Source: Ignavibacteria bacterium (lineage in GTDB: Bacteria > Bacteroidota > Ignavibacteria > Ch128b). From it: a DNA stretch of 45,761 nucleotides. The notes under the pieces are model-generated. The model did no database searches. It was not told the origin of the DNA and was given only the letters and a program-made list of their open reading frames with translations. Both the position numbers and the translations under genes were made by a program. Shown in pieces: positions 35,032-43,899 of the stretch. The stretch lies in NCBI GenBank assembly GCA_026415235.1, contig JAOAHM010000060.1:1-45761 (forward strand). The letters are read 5' to 3'. Numbering within the stretch: position 1 is the stretch's first letter; each line of letters starts with the position of its first letter.

Positions 35032-37425
35032 TCACACTTTAGATTCTTTTAATCTTCTTATCATTGCAATAAAGAAACCTACCACAATCACAACTGTTCC
35101 TAACCAAACCAATCCAACAAACGGTTTTATACTTGCAGTCACTGCTAAAATTTCTTTTCTTGTTAGATTTTCATTTCTTGTTTGATTGTATGGCTCAACC
35201 TGTAAAGTAATCATACCTTGATCAGCGCTCATTGATGCAAGACTAATTTGAAGATTTGCGTCTTTAATCTTTACTGTTTCGTTAAGTCGCTCACCATTTC
35301 GAATTCCATATTTTGGTTCTACTTCATATTTCGAACCATAACTTTTCACAACTATTTTTGCACCAATTTCAAAATCTCCACCTGACATCATTTTTTGCAT
35401 TGCATCTGCTGGCATATTGAAAGATAAAAATTCAATTTCCGCTTCACCTATTTTAACACTTTCACCTTTCTTGATTTGAACTGTTTGAGCTTGTGAATTC
35501 GAAGTCGTACCATCATCATAAGAAATTGGAGAGATATAAATGTCTTTTGTCAAGAATGGAACAATGTCTGGATTTCTCATTATTCCTTGATTGAAATCGC
35601 TATAGTACATTACAGGAGCAGCGGTATATTTTTTACCATTCTTCTCAATTAAAATTTTAAATTGATACTTTCCATCTTCAGTTGGTGAATAACCAGTAAA
35701 AACCATTTTATATCCAAATACTTCAGCAGGTTCACCTTTTACAAGATTTACATCAATTGATTTATCATATTTTGATGAAGCAATTACTCCAATGAATAAT
35801 AGTGCTAAACCCATGTGAGCGATATATGCACCAACCTTTTCAAAATTTCTTCTGAAAATTTTATATGCAATTTCAGCATTAACGAAAAATGCAAAAGCAG
35901 AGGCAAATGCAAACAAAACCATCTTCAAATCTTTCACTCCGACAAAATACATAATCACGGTAGTTATTACAGCAGCAGTAAGTGAGAAAATTGACTTTCG
36001 AAGCAATTCTTTTCCTTCCGATTCTTTCCATTTCACAAGTAAACTCAGACCATTAATTAATCCAATTAAAATACCAAGGGGCAAATTCATTTCGTTATAA
36101 AATTCGATTTGAACCGATTTACCAAGTATCGGAGCTGAAGTACCAAGAAAAGTTACAAGCGCAGATGCACCAAGCACAACCGAACCTGTGAACAATGCAA
36201 ATTCTCGTGAAAGTATATTATTATGGGGAGGTGTAATCTGTTGTAAATATTTCCAACGATAGATTAGAAGTCCTCCGCCTAAAACGATAAATGTTCCCAT
36301 AAAAATTAATAGCAATAAATAAGCAAAGTAGCCTGGGTCAACAAAGCTATGAACCGAAGCATCACCTAAAACTCCACTTCTTGTTAAAAATGTGGAATAG
36401 AGAACAAGAATAAATGAAAGTATGATTAAAACTAAATTAGTCTTAGCAAATGCACCTATACTATTCTCATTAGCAGTTTTTTTCTGAACTAACATTGTAT
36501 GCAAAGCAGCAACAGAAATAATCCAAGGAATGAGAGATGAATTTTCTACTGGATCCCAAGCCCAGTAACCACCCCAACCTAAGACTCCATAAGCCCAGTA
36601 GCCACCAAGCATAATTCCGAGTCCAAGAACCATCGCAGCGAATAATGTCCAAGGCAAAGATTGTTTAATCCATTCTTTGTAATCGTTTTTCATCAAAGCT
36701 GCAAAAGCAAATGAGAAGGGAACACTCATGGCAGCAAAACCGACAAACAAAATTGGTGGGTGTATCTGCATCCAGAAATTTTGCAAAAGTGGATTCAACC
36801 CCCTTCCGTTTATAATAAATTCATTCAAACTTATTCCTGCACTTTTCAATGCATCTACGAGGGATTGGTCAATTTTTACATAATGCATTCCTGTTGAATT
36901 GTCAGTAAAGAAATAATTTGCTAAGAATGGAAGATTAAAGAATTGCGAATTGATTGTATTCGCCGAAGCCATAAATGGTTCAGAATAAATCAAAGCAAAA
37001 GGATTCTTAACAAGCGGTGTAATCATTAAAAGCAAAAACGATTGCACTAATGAATAAACAGCCATCACTCTTGGTTCAAGGTCACCACGACTTGAAGCAT
37101 ATTGTTGAAGAATGATTCCAATTATCGCCATCCAAAGAGCCCATAGCAAAAAACTTCCTTCTTGTCCTGCATAAAAAGTTGAAATCAATAAACCAAGTGG
37201 AAGTGATGTATCACTATAACTATAAACATATTTGTATTGGAATTGATGAGTTAAAATCAAGTAAAGCAAAAAAATACTTGCAAGAATAGTCGAAGTTGCC
37301 ATTGTGTGGAACATTATTCTTGCGAAGTTAAGCGTATTCTGATAACCTTTATAATTTAAGAAATACAAAACACCTGAAGTCGCTGCTGCAATAAATGCAA
37401 TCGAAATTAAAATATTACCAATCAT
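35032..37425 (-). CDS. ccmF: Cytochrome c heme lyase subunit CcmF, enlarged
   Basis: A 797-residue polytopic inner-membrane protein that joins heme to apocytochrome c. The heme-handling WWD region is WGGYWAWDPVENSS (284-297), with H222 in IHPPILFVGF. It is longer than the roughly 650 residues usual for proteobacterial CcmF. Two places account for this: an insertion of about 60 residues (145-207, between NPFALI and GRGLNPLLQ) and a large periplasmic region near the C-terminus (about 555-760) before the last membrane segment (GLVWLGTVVIVVGFFIAM). SD GGGG/GGAT precedes the ATG. It follows ccmE by 15 bases and ends the operon. With no ccmH in the run, these extra regions might take over contacts with apocytochrome; that is speculation. 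Confidence 0.93.
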   Translation of the reverse strand: MIGNILISIAFIAAATSGVLYFLNYKGYQNTLNFARIMFHTMATSTILASIFLLYLILTHQFQYKYVYSYSDTSLPLGLLISTFYAGQEGSFLLWALWMAIIGIILQQYASSRGDLEPRVMAVYSLVQSFLLLMITPLVKNPFALIYSEPFMASANTINSQFFNLPFLANYFFTDNSTGMHYVKIDQSLVDALKSAGISLNEFIINGRGLNPLLQNFWMQIHPPILFVGFAAMSVPFSFAFAALMKNDYKEWIKQSLPWTLFAAMVLGLGIMLGGYWAYGVLGWGGYWAWDPVENSSLIPWIISVAALHTMLVQKKTANENSIGAFAKTNLVLIILSFILVLYSTFLTRSGVLGDASVHSFVDPGYFAYLLLLIFMGTFIVLGGGLLIYRWKYLQQITPPHNNILSREFALFTGSVVLGASALVTFLGTSAPILGKSVQIEFYNEMNLPLGILIGLINGLSLLVKWKESEGKELLRKSIFSLTAAVITTVIMYFVGVKDLKMVLFAFASAFAFFVNAEIAYKIFRRNFEKVGAYIAHMGLALLFIGVIASSKYDKSIDVNLVKGEPAEVFGYKMVFTGYSPTEDGKYQFKILIEKNGKKYTAAPVMYYSDFNQGIMRNPDIVPFLTKDIYISPISYDDGTTSNSQAQTVQIKKGESVKIGEAEIEFLSFNMPADAMQKMMSGGDFEIGAKIVVKSYGSKYEVEPKYGIRNGERLNETVKIKDANLQISLASMSADQGMITLQVEPYNQTRNENLTRKEILAVTASIKPFVGLVWLGTVVIVVGFFIAMIRRLKESKV

Positions 37426-37440
37426 CTTTTATCCCCTTTC

Positions 37441-37830
37441 TTATGATCCACTTGTATTTACATTTTGTCCTTCATATTTCGATGGACATTTGGTTAAGAC
37501 ATCAGTAGCGTGAAAAACTCCATTTTCAAATTTTCCAGTAACAACAACATTTGTAGCAATTTCAAAATTGTTTGGTTTAGTTCCACGATAAATAACTTTC
37601 ATTTCGTTATTGTTTGCATCTCTCAGGTAGAAAACAAAAGTTCTATTTTGAATATCTTCTTGAAATGATTTTTCTTTAACCCAAACACCAGTAGCTTTAC
37701 AGGTTTTTCCAGTCTGCATTACTTTAACAAAATCACTTTCGTATTCAATGTTAGTTCGTGTGAAATTGTAAAATAACAATCCAAGAAAAACTAAAATGAT
37801 TGTTCCACCGATATAATATCTTGCTTTCAT
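37441..37830 (-). CDS. ccmE: Cytochrome c maturation heme chaperone CcmE, Cys type
   Basis: A 129-residue periplasmic heme chaperone with one N-terminal membrane anchor (about 5-22) and an OB-fold domain (GKTCKATGVWV, FVFYLRDANNNEMKVIYRG, VVVTGKF). In classical CcmE heme is attached covalently to a histidine in HxxxY; here the site reads ATDVLTKCPSKY, with C115 in place of His and Y119 retained, i.e. CxxxY. Cys-type CcmE is known from archaea and Desulfovibrio-type bacteria, usually with a reduced Ccm set. A second cysteine, C44, lies in the N-terminal part. The ATG overlaps the ccmD stop as ATGA. Confidence 0.93.
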   Translation of the reverse strand: MKARYYIGGTIILVFLGLLFYNFTRTNIEYESDFVKVMQTGKTCKATGVWVKEKSFQEDIQNRTFVFYLRDANNNEMKVIYRGTKPNNFEIATNVVVTGKFENGVFHATDVLTKCPSKYEGQNVNTSGS

Positions 37831-37970
37831 TCTTTAATTGACTCCTCTAATTTTTTCACTTTTTTATCGAGTTTATACGCAAAAGAAAAAATTCCGATCC
37901 AAACCAATAAAACAATAATTAAAACAATGTAAAGAGAATTTTTTTCTAAGAAATTATAAAGTGTTTCCAC
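37827..37970 (-). CDS. ccmD: CcmD-like small membrane protein
   Basis: A 47-codon frame between ccmC and ccmE: GTG start at 37970 with SD AGGAGAG that overlaps the ccmC stop, and TGA overlapping the ccmE ATG. The product has an N-terminal METLYNFLEKNSLY, one membrane segment (IVLIIVLLVWIGIFSFAY) and a basic tail (KLDKKVKKLEES), exactly the build of CcmD, which stabilises the CcmABC heme-release complex and holo-CcmE. Position, size and topology all agree. Confidence 0.85.
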   Translation of the reverse strand: METLYNFLEKNSLYIVLIIVLLVWIGIFSFAYKLDKKVKKLEESIKE

Positions 37971-37979
37971 AGCTCTCTC

Positions 37980-38705
37980 CTAAATTTCTTTTTGAGAAAC
38001 ATGTTCAAGTTTTAATATTCGATGAGCTAAATTCCAGAACCAAAAAAACAAAATTGTAAAAGCAATAAGAGACAAAAAGAAAACAACTCTCATGTTAGCA
38101 GCCATTTCGAATTTAATAACTGGATTTGAACTTGCTCTAACTTGACCTGTTGCTGGATCAATTTCCAATGAACCAGGGTGAAGACCAATCATCAATCTTG
38201 GCATAATGAAAATGAAAAATGGTGTAGTTAAAAATGCAATAATTGAATAGATAGCTGAAAGTCTTGCTCGTTTTTCTTCACTATCAAGGGCAGACCTTAG
38301 AGCGAAATAAGCACCATAAATAAGTAGAAGAATAAAAATGCTTGTTTCTCTTGGATCCCAATGCCAGAAAGAACCCCAAGTAAATTTTGCCCAAACCGAA
38401 CCTGTGACTGTTGCAAGTATACAGAAAACAAATCCCAGTGCAGCTGCTGAAACTGATTTTATATCATCATACATATCTTTTCTTTTCAAATATCGAATTC
38501 CATAAAACATAGCGAGCAAATAAGCTAATACTGTCAACCATGCAGTAGGAACATGGAAAAATATTATTCGGGCTTTATCTTCTAAACCTGGAATTAAAGG
38601 AAACTCGAAAAAGCTTTTAGGATACTGGACAATTGGTGGAACAAAAGTGCCAATTATTACAATTGTCATTAAAACAAAAAGCAAAAATTTCCAAAAGTTT
38701 TTCAT
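37980..38705 (-). CDS. ccmC: Heme export/handling protein CcmC
   Basis: A 241-residue six-helix inner-membrane protein that loads heme onto CcmE. I start at the ATG at 38705 (MKNFWKFLLF), which has GGAG nine bases upstream; a longer frame from 38765 would overlap ccmB and has no SD. The WWD motif is VWAKFTWGSFWHWDPRETS (about 104-122), flanked by the axial heme ligands H51 (IIFFHVPTAW) and H176 (MIGLHPGSL). It follows ccmB by 47 bases and is 9 bases before ccmD. Confidence 0.95.
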   Translation of the reverse strand: MKNFWKFLLFVLMTIVIIGTFVPPIVQYPKSFFEFPLIPGLEDKARIIFFHVPTAWLTVLAYLLAMFYGIRYLKRKDMYDDIKSVSAAALGFVFCILATVTGSVWAKFTWGSFWHWDPRETSIFILLLIYGAYFALRSALDSEEKRARLSAIYSIIAFLTTPFFIFIMPRLMIGLHPGSLEIDPATGQVRASSNPVIKFEMAANMRVVFFLSLIAFTILFFWFWNLAHRILKLEHVSQKEI

Positions 38706-38752
38706 AATCGCTCCAAAAATATTTTGAATGTTAACAATTTGCAATGAAAGAA

Positions 38753-39415
38753 TTAATCTCTCCAAATAATATCAAATACCAAAATCGAGGCTGTAATCAT
38801 AACTACATCATAAGAAATCAAAACCAAAAGCTCTGCTTCAACATCTGAAATTGGATTTCCTTCCATTGCTGATTTAGTTATCTCAATTAACATTAAGATT
38901 AAAGGGAGAAGAACTGGAAAAGCAAGAACGGGATAAAGCGTCCCTTTCACATTTGCTTTTGAAATTATTGCTGCAATAATTGTAGAAGAAGCTGAAATAC
39001 CAAAATTTCCGAGAACATAAGCAAGTAAAAAACTATTCCAATTCTGAATCAAAAATTCCTGAAATAAAAACATATAGAGTAAAGCAATAACCGAGTTGAT
39101 GAAAAAAATTAATACAAGGTTAAATAAAAATTTACCAAGGAAAACCGTAACGGGATTTGCAATTAATGATAAAATTAATGTTGTTCCTCTTTCTTCTTCC
39201 GAAACAAATACACGAGATAAACCAGACATGGCTGAAAAGAAAACCACAACCCAAAACATTCCTGCATAAACATTTGGAGCTACACTTTCACTGCCAAGAG
39301 AAAATAGAATAGTACTAACTGCAACAACAACAAACATAATCAAAGCATTTAGTGCAAAACGCATTCTAAGTTCTGACGAAAAATCTTTGTAAAAAATGTA
39401 AAAAATCTTTTTCAT
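38753..39415 (-). CDS. ccmB: Heme ABC exporter permease CcmB
   Basis: A 220-residue six-helix permease that forms an ABC complex with CcmA (and CcmC, CcmD) to release holo-CcmE. Family features are the amphipathic N-terminus YKDFSSELRMRFALNAL, FVSEEERGTTLILSL and NPVTVFLGKFLFNL. Length is normal. The start overlaps the ccmA stop as ATGA. Confidence 0.93.
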   Translation of the reverse strand: MKKIFYIFYKDFSSELRMRFALNALIMFVVVAVSTILFSLGSESVAPNVYAGMFWVVVFFSAMSGLSRVFVSEEERGTTLILSLIANPVTVFLGKFLFNLVLIFFINSVIALLYMFLFQEFLIQNWNSFLLAYVLGNFGISASSTIIAAIISKANVKGTLYPVLAFPVLLPLILMLIEITKSAMEGNPISDVEAELLVLISYDVVMITASILVFDIIWRD

Positions 39416-40056
39416 TTGTTTTTGTTGTTTTTGTATTCGTCGAGATTTATAATTCTATTGCCATACTTAAAATCCTGTGACTCATTAGTAGCGATAATTA
39501 CAAATCCATCTTCTCTAAAATTTAAAATCAAATCCTCCACAAAATTTTTTCCTTCTATATCCAAATTCGAAGTCGGTTCATCAATTAATAAAATCAAAGG
39601 ATTGTGTAAAATGGCAGAAGCATATTTAATTCTTTGTTTCATTCCTGATGAATAAGTTCTAAGTAAATCATTTTTTCTTTCCAATAAACCGACACGAGTT
39701 AAGATTTTATTTATTTCATCATCACTAATTTTCAAGTTTCTAATCTTAGCGAACAACGAAAGATTTTCAAAAGCTGAAAATTCATCATATAAAACAAGAT
39801 ATGGCGAAACCAGTCCAATTATTTGATAAATATTTTCACGATCAATTTTTTTTTGATTTAAAATATATTCTACTGAACCCGAAGATTCAGTCAAAACTCC
39901 AGCCAAAATTTTTAACAAAGTTGATTTTCCAGAACCATTCTTGCCAGTTATTACAAGTCGTTCACCTGACTTAACTTCGAAGTTCAGTTTATCGAAGACT
40001 AATCTTCGATTAAAATTTTTCTTTAGCTCTCTAACTCTTAAAATAATTTCATTCAT
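39412..40056 (-). CDS. ccmA: Heme ABC exporter ATPase CcmA
   Basis: A 214-residue ABC ATPase powering release of heme-loaded CcmE. Walker A GKNGSGKST (38-46), signature YSSGMKQRIKYASA, Walker B LILLIDEPTSNLD and the switch IIATNES (His replaced by Asn) are visible. The Ccm assignment rests mainly on its position before ccmB. The start overlaps the end of the MXAN_6640-like gene by eight bases. Confidence 0.93.
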   Translation of the reverse strand: MNEIILRVRELKKNFNRRLVFDKLNFEVKSGERLVITGKNGSGKSTLLKILAGVLTESSGSVEYILNQKKIDRENIYQIIGLVSPYLVLYDEFSAFENLSLFAKIRNLKISDDEINKILTRVGLLERKNDLLRTYSSGMKQRIKYASAILHNPLILLIDEPTSNLDIEGKNFVEDLILNFREDGFVIIATNESQDFKYGNRIINLDEYKNNKNK

Positions 40057-41719
40057 TTACGATAACGATCTTTCCAGTTGATTTTTTATCACCGTTAATC
40101 AAAGTGTAAAAATAAATTCCTGAAGAAACTTTTTTGTTCAACTCATCTTTGCCGTTCCATCTAACCACTATTTTGTCTTCAAAAATCTGTGGAATTTCTT
40201 TTGAAGCAAAAATGAGTTTCATACTTGTTGAATAAATCAAAAGTTGAACCTCTCCAAGCCAATCACTCGGAACAGGAATATTCAAATAACTATGCTTGTT
40301 CAAATTCGCTGGCATTGGAAAGGCAAGCTGAGTTGTGTTCATAAAAATCTGTGAAGCCGTAGAGTCATTAATAATGTAGTATTCACTCCAGTTGTTAATG
40401 TCATTAACTTCAAGCTTTGAAAAAATATTGGAAGAAATTTTTTTGTAGGATGGATCATTTTGATTATTCATTAACTTTATGACATAATTGAATGGTCTCG
40501 AATAACTTGACCAGTTCAAAGCTGAATCAATATTCGCATTTACTAAAATAATCACAATCGAGTCTGGTTGTAATGGAACTCTTGAAATTGAGTCAATTAC
40601 TAAAAAATAATTTGCTGCACAAGGTTGACTACTTCCACTTATCGTTCTTGATGGTTGAATGAATTGAATTGGATAGTTGAAACGAACCAAAGGATAATTT
40701 TTTCCTTCTTCATAATATTTATCTGGTTTAGAACGATATCCTGTATAATAATTATAAACATAAAATTGTGAGAAAACAGATTTGAAAATTCTTCCTCTTT
40801 CTTCAATAGATTTTTTTATAGCTTCTAAAGCAGAATGATTTTTAACTAACTCCCACTGTCTTACAAAAATTGAAAAGTCGTAATTAAAAATTTTGTGAAG
40901 ATAGATATTCCAAATTGCTTGAGAGTAACCATCAAAACTTGTAAATATTTTATCTGGTCGATTAAAAAAAGTTGGAATATAAGCGTAGTAATCATTAATC
41001 GTATCGAACACAAATTCTTCCATCGAAGTAGATGTTAATTCATAAAACCACACATCTCCTTCGGAATAACGATAATTTCCAATTTGAATTGCATGATGAT
41101 ATTCGTGAGCAACAGTTACTCTTGCTGCATCTATTCCCTTTGTGTAATAATCATTTTCATGAAAGCTATCATCAATTACCATAAATGATGAATAACGATT
41201 AGAACCGATAACATCTTCAAATTCTGTATAACCATAAACAGGGCTAATATTGTGTACATATACATCATATCTATCGTCACCACCATTTCCCAAATCATTT
41301 GGTGCAGGAGGAAAACCCATAACGAAAACTTCAAAATAATAGACTGAGTCTAAGGCTCTTGCTAATTCATGAATTGAATACTTTATTGAATTTGCACCTG
41401 TAGTATCATAGTGAATTTTAAATTTCCCACTTGGTGTGATATAAGTTGCTTGCTTAGTTGGGCGTTGTAATACCGATTTAATTTTTTGTTGTTTATCGAG
41501 CGAATAATTTTCAAAATTCATTTTTATGGAATTGACTAAATGAAAACCACATTTTTTATCTTTGATAAAAGAATTGTATTCGTCGCTCAATAATCCTTTA
41601 ATCCTCAAAAAAGCAATATAATTTGAATCACTTCCAATTTGTGAATTAAGCTGAAATTGTTGAGCTACCAAATCAATTGAGAAAAATATTACTAATAGGA
41701 CAATCAATTTTAATTTCAT
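40049..41719 (-). CDS. MXAN_6640-like metalloprotease with T9SS sorting domain
   Basis: A 556-residue secreted protein. Signal peptide about 1-19 (ending DLVA). The zinc site is HEYHH (205-209, the HExxH pattern) in RVTVAHEYHHAIQ, followed by WFYELTSTSMEEFVFD, whose glutamates could give the third ligand. This matches the MXAN_6640-type putative metalloproteases. After about residue 480 comes a type IX secretion C-terminal sorting domain (GEVQLLIYSTSMKL, WNGKDELNKKVSSGIYFY, STGKIVIV). It should cross the outer membrane by the T9SS. Coupled to the upstream FG-GAP-like gene (ATGA) and to ccmA downstream (eight-base overlap). Confidence 0.88.
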   Translation of the reverse strand: MKLKLIVLLVIFFSIDLVAQQFQLNSQIGSDSNYIAFLRIKGLLSDEYNSFIKDKKCGFHLVNSIKMNFENYSLDKQQKIKSVLQRPTKQATYITPSGKFKIHYDTTGANSIKYSIHELARALDSVYYFEVFVMGFPPAPNDLGNGGDDRYDVYVHNISPVYGYTEFEDVIGSNRYSSFMVIDDSFHENDYYTKGIDAARVTVAHEYHHAIQIGNYRYSEGDVWFYELTSTSMEEFVFDTINDYYAYIPTFFNRPDKIFTSFDGYSQAIWNIYLHKIFNYDFSIFVRQWELVKNHSALEAIKKSIEERGRIFKSVFSQFYVYNYYTGYRSKPDKYYEEGKNYPLVRFNYPIQFIQPSRTISGSSQPCAANYFLVIDSISRVPLQPDSIVIILVNANIDSALNWSSYSRPFNYVIKLMNNQNDPSYKKISSNIFSKLEVNDINNWSEYYIINDSTASQIFMNTTQLAFPMPANLNKHSYLNIPVPSDWLGEVQLLIYSTSMKLIFASKEIPQIFEDKIVVRWNGKDELNKKVSSGIYFYTLINGDKKSTGKIVIVNE

Positions 41720-43899
41720 TCTGTAATTCGCTCGATGTTAAATATTGAATAATTCGAAATATAAACAATTTCCGATTTATGCCTCATATTATAATCAACC
41801 GAGAAAATTGTATTTGATGGATAACTTCTAATCGAATAATTAATCGGTTTTCCTTTTCCACTAAAAACAATTTTCTCAAAACTCTTACTCAATTCATTGT
41901 AAAAATAAAAATTATTTTGACTGAAACTATTTTCTCCTTCACATCTACATGTTCCGAAATCATTAATCAAAATTTTATCAATTGAAAAATATTTAGTTGG
42001 ATTTTTTACTGGTATGAGTAACAACATATCTTCTTTTAAGTTAGACAAGTTCAAAAGAGCAAATTTAGTATCACTGAAGAAATCACAAAGAGTTAACTTG
42101 ACTGAGAGAAAATCTTGGTTTTTAATAGATGTTGTTTTAGTCAATTCGAATTTCTTGTAAGTTTGGTCAAACTTTTTAGACCAGAGATGAATTTGATTTC
42201 CAACTAAATCTTTGTTGACGAAAAAAAATGTTCTCGATGTAAAATCAAAAGAAAAGTCTAAAAAGTTATTGTCTGAAATTGATTCATTCAAAATGACTTT
42301 GTTAACTTCAAAAGGTTTGATGATAATCGTTCTAATTTCATTTTTTGATTGAACAATTACATTTAAAGTAACTTTATCAGAAGTTGATGTTTCCTGACCA
42401 ATATCCTTAATCAAACCATCAATTGCTAAATTTTCTCTAAGATAGTTTCCATTTCGTAAATCAATCTCAAAATAATCAAAATGGTAGTTGAGTTGTTTGA
42501 AACAAACCAAGTTAATCTTGTTAGATTTTGCTCTAATAATTTTTATTTTTTCATAAGAATAGCTCAAAGGAATTGAGAATATTTCTTGTGGTGCATTGAA
42601 TTCATTTCGAGTAACGATATTTAATCTATTGCTCCCTCGGTCAATAAAAATTAGCTTTGGATATAACTCATCAGGAACTCTGTAAGTAATCAAATCGGAT
42701 GGATTAGATGAGATTGAATATTTTTCGTTATCAAAACTAAGACTTGAATACACAATTAGAAAAATTCCTTGATTAGTTGAAAATGCTACTCCTTTCGTTG
42801 TAGTAGTTCTATAACTCGCAAGTGAGTAAAGTTTTTCTATTTCAGAAAGAGGAAAAGATATTATCCTTGAGTAATCCGATGCAATTGTTTTAAGATAGAT
42901 TTTTTTGGCATTTCTATCATAAATAATAAAATCATCAATTAAATCACGATTGTAATCGAAAACGACATTATCAGTATACTTTGAAATAGTTTTTATCTTG
43001 AATTTATTCGAAAAGTTACCAACTCCATTTCCTAAGAGTACATACATCACATTAGAAACATTTGAAATTAGCACTATATCATTTATAATATCATCATTAA
43101 AATTTCCAGATAGAATTTCATCAATTCGCTCATCGAAAACATCATAGATGTTTGTTGAGTAATTATAAATTGAATTATTTCGCAAAAGATGAAGTTCTCT
43201 TTTTAAAGGATTATATCCTACAAAATCAATTTTATTATCGCTATTCAGAAAAATTGGAACTAACTTTGCGTAAGTTTCTTCTCCTACTTTACGATAATCA
43301 TATTTATTGTTTTCAAATGTTATAATCCCAATCCCTTTGAAATTTTGTCCGTACAATACCAATTCAAGTTGTGGTGATTTATCAAGATTAACTATAACGA
43401 TTTCTGAAAAGCAACAATCTACTTTTAAATTCAAAAATGGAGAGATTACTCTTTTATAAAATGAAAAAATTTTTATTATACCTTCTACCTTAGAATAAGC
43501 AATTAAATTTACTCTATCGTTTAGATTCAAATTTCTAACTTGAATACCAGTAAATTTTCCTCCAAGCGAGTAACGAACTGGTGAAGTGAATTTGTTAAAA
43601 CCTTGTCCATAATAAACAATTAAATTTTTACCACTCTCATCCAAACCGCCAATATCAATCACACCGTCACCATCCAAATCAAAACTAAAAATATTGTAAA
43701 GAGTAAATTGATTATCAACAAAAATATATCTACCAAATCCGTTCAAAAAAATTTTCTCTGATATCCTTTCAATCTGTGGGAAAATTGTCGAGGGCAAAAT
43801 GCCGAGCCAGATGATGAGAATAAGATTAACTTTTCTTAGCCTGCTCGATCCTATATCCTCTGCGAACAAGAGCTTGCTCATATCTTCTCTTTTGGTCAT
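41716..43899 (-). CDS. Secreted FG-GAP/VCBS-like beta-propeller protein, function unknown
   Basis: A 727-residue protein with no family I can name firmly. A hydrophobic stretch (24-40, ending STIFPQ) looks like a signal peptide with an unusually long N-terminal extension. Several acidic loops resemble FG-GAP repeats of beta-propellers: FDLDGDGVIDIGG (73-85), GNFNDDIINDIVLI and FDYNRDLIDDFIIYD. Spacing is irregular and there is no sorting domain at the C-terminus. The start is uncertain: the ATG at 43899 overlaps the thioesterase gene by 74 bases, the ATG at codon 7 by 56. It overlaps the MXAN_6640-like gene by ATGA, so the two probably work together. Confidence 0.65.
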   Translation of the reverse strand: MTKREDMSKLLFAEDIGSSRLRKVNLILIIWLGILPSTIFPQIERISEKIFLNGFGRYIFVDNQFTLYNIFSFDLDGDGVIDIGGLDESGKNLIVYYGQGFNKFTSPVRYSLGGKFTGIQVRNLNLNDRVNLIAYSKVEGIIKIFSFYKRVISPFLNLKVDCCFSEIVIVNLDKSPQLELVLYGQNFKGIGIITFENNKYDYRKVGEETYAKLVPIFLNSDNKIDFVGYNPLKRELHLLRNNSIYNYSTNIYDVFDERIDEILSGNFNDDIINDIVLISNVSNVMYVLLGNGVGNFSNKFKIKTISKYTDNVVFDYNRDLIDDFIIYDRNAKKIYLKTIASDYSRIISFPLSEIEKLYSLASYRTTTTKGVAFSTNQGIFLIVYSSLSFDNEKYSISSNPSDLITYRVPDELYPKLIFIDRGSNRLNIVTRNEFNAPQEIFSIPLSYSYEKIKIIRAKSNKINLVCFKQLNYHFDYFEIDLRNGNYLRENLAIDGLIKDIGQETSTSDKVTLNVIVQSKNEIRTIIIKPFEVNKVILNESISDNNFLDFSFDFTSRTFFFVNKDLVGNQIHLWSKKFDQTYKKFELTKTTSIKNQDFLSVKLTLCDFFSDTKFALLNLSNLKEDMLLLIPVKNPTKYFSIDKILINDFGTCRCEGENSFSQNNFYFYNELSKSFEKIVFSGKGKPINYSIRSYPSNTIFSVDYNMRHKSEIVYISNYSIFNIERITE

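Noticed and set aside
38706-38765. Longer ccmC start at 38765
   Set aside because: It would add 20 residues without family match, overlaps ccmB and lacks an SD, while the ATG at 38705 has GGAG and the expected N-terminus.
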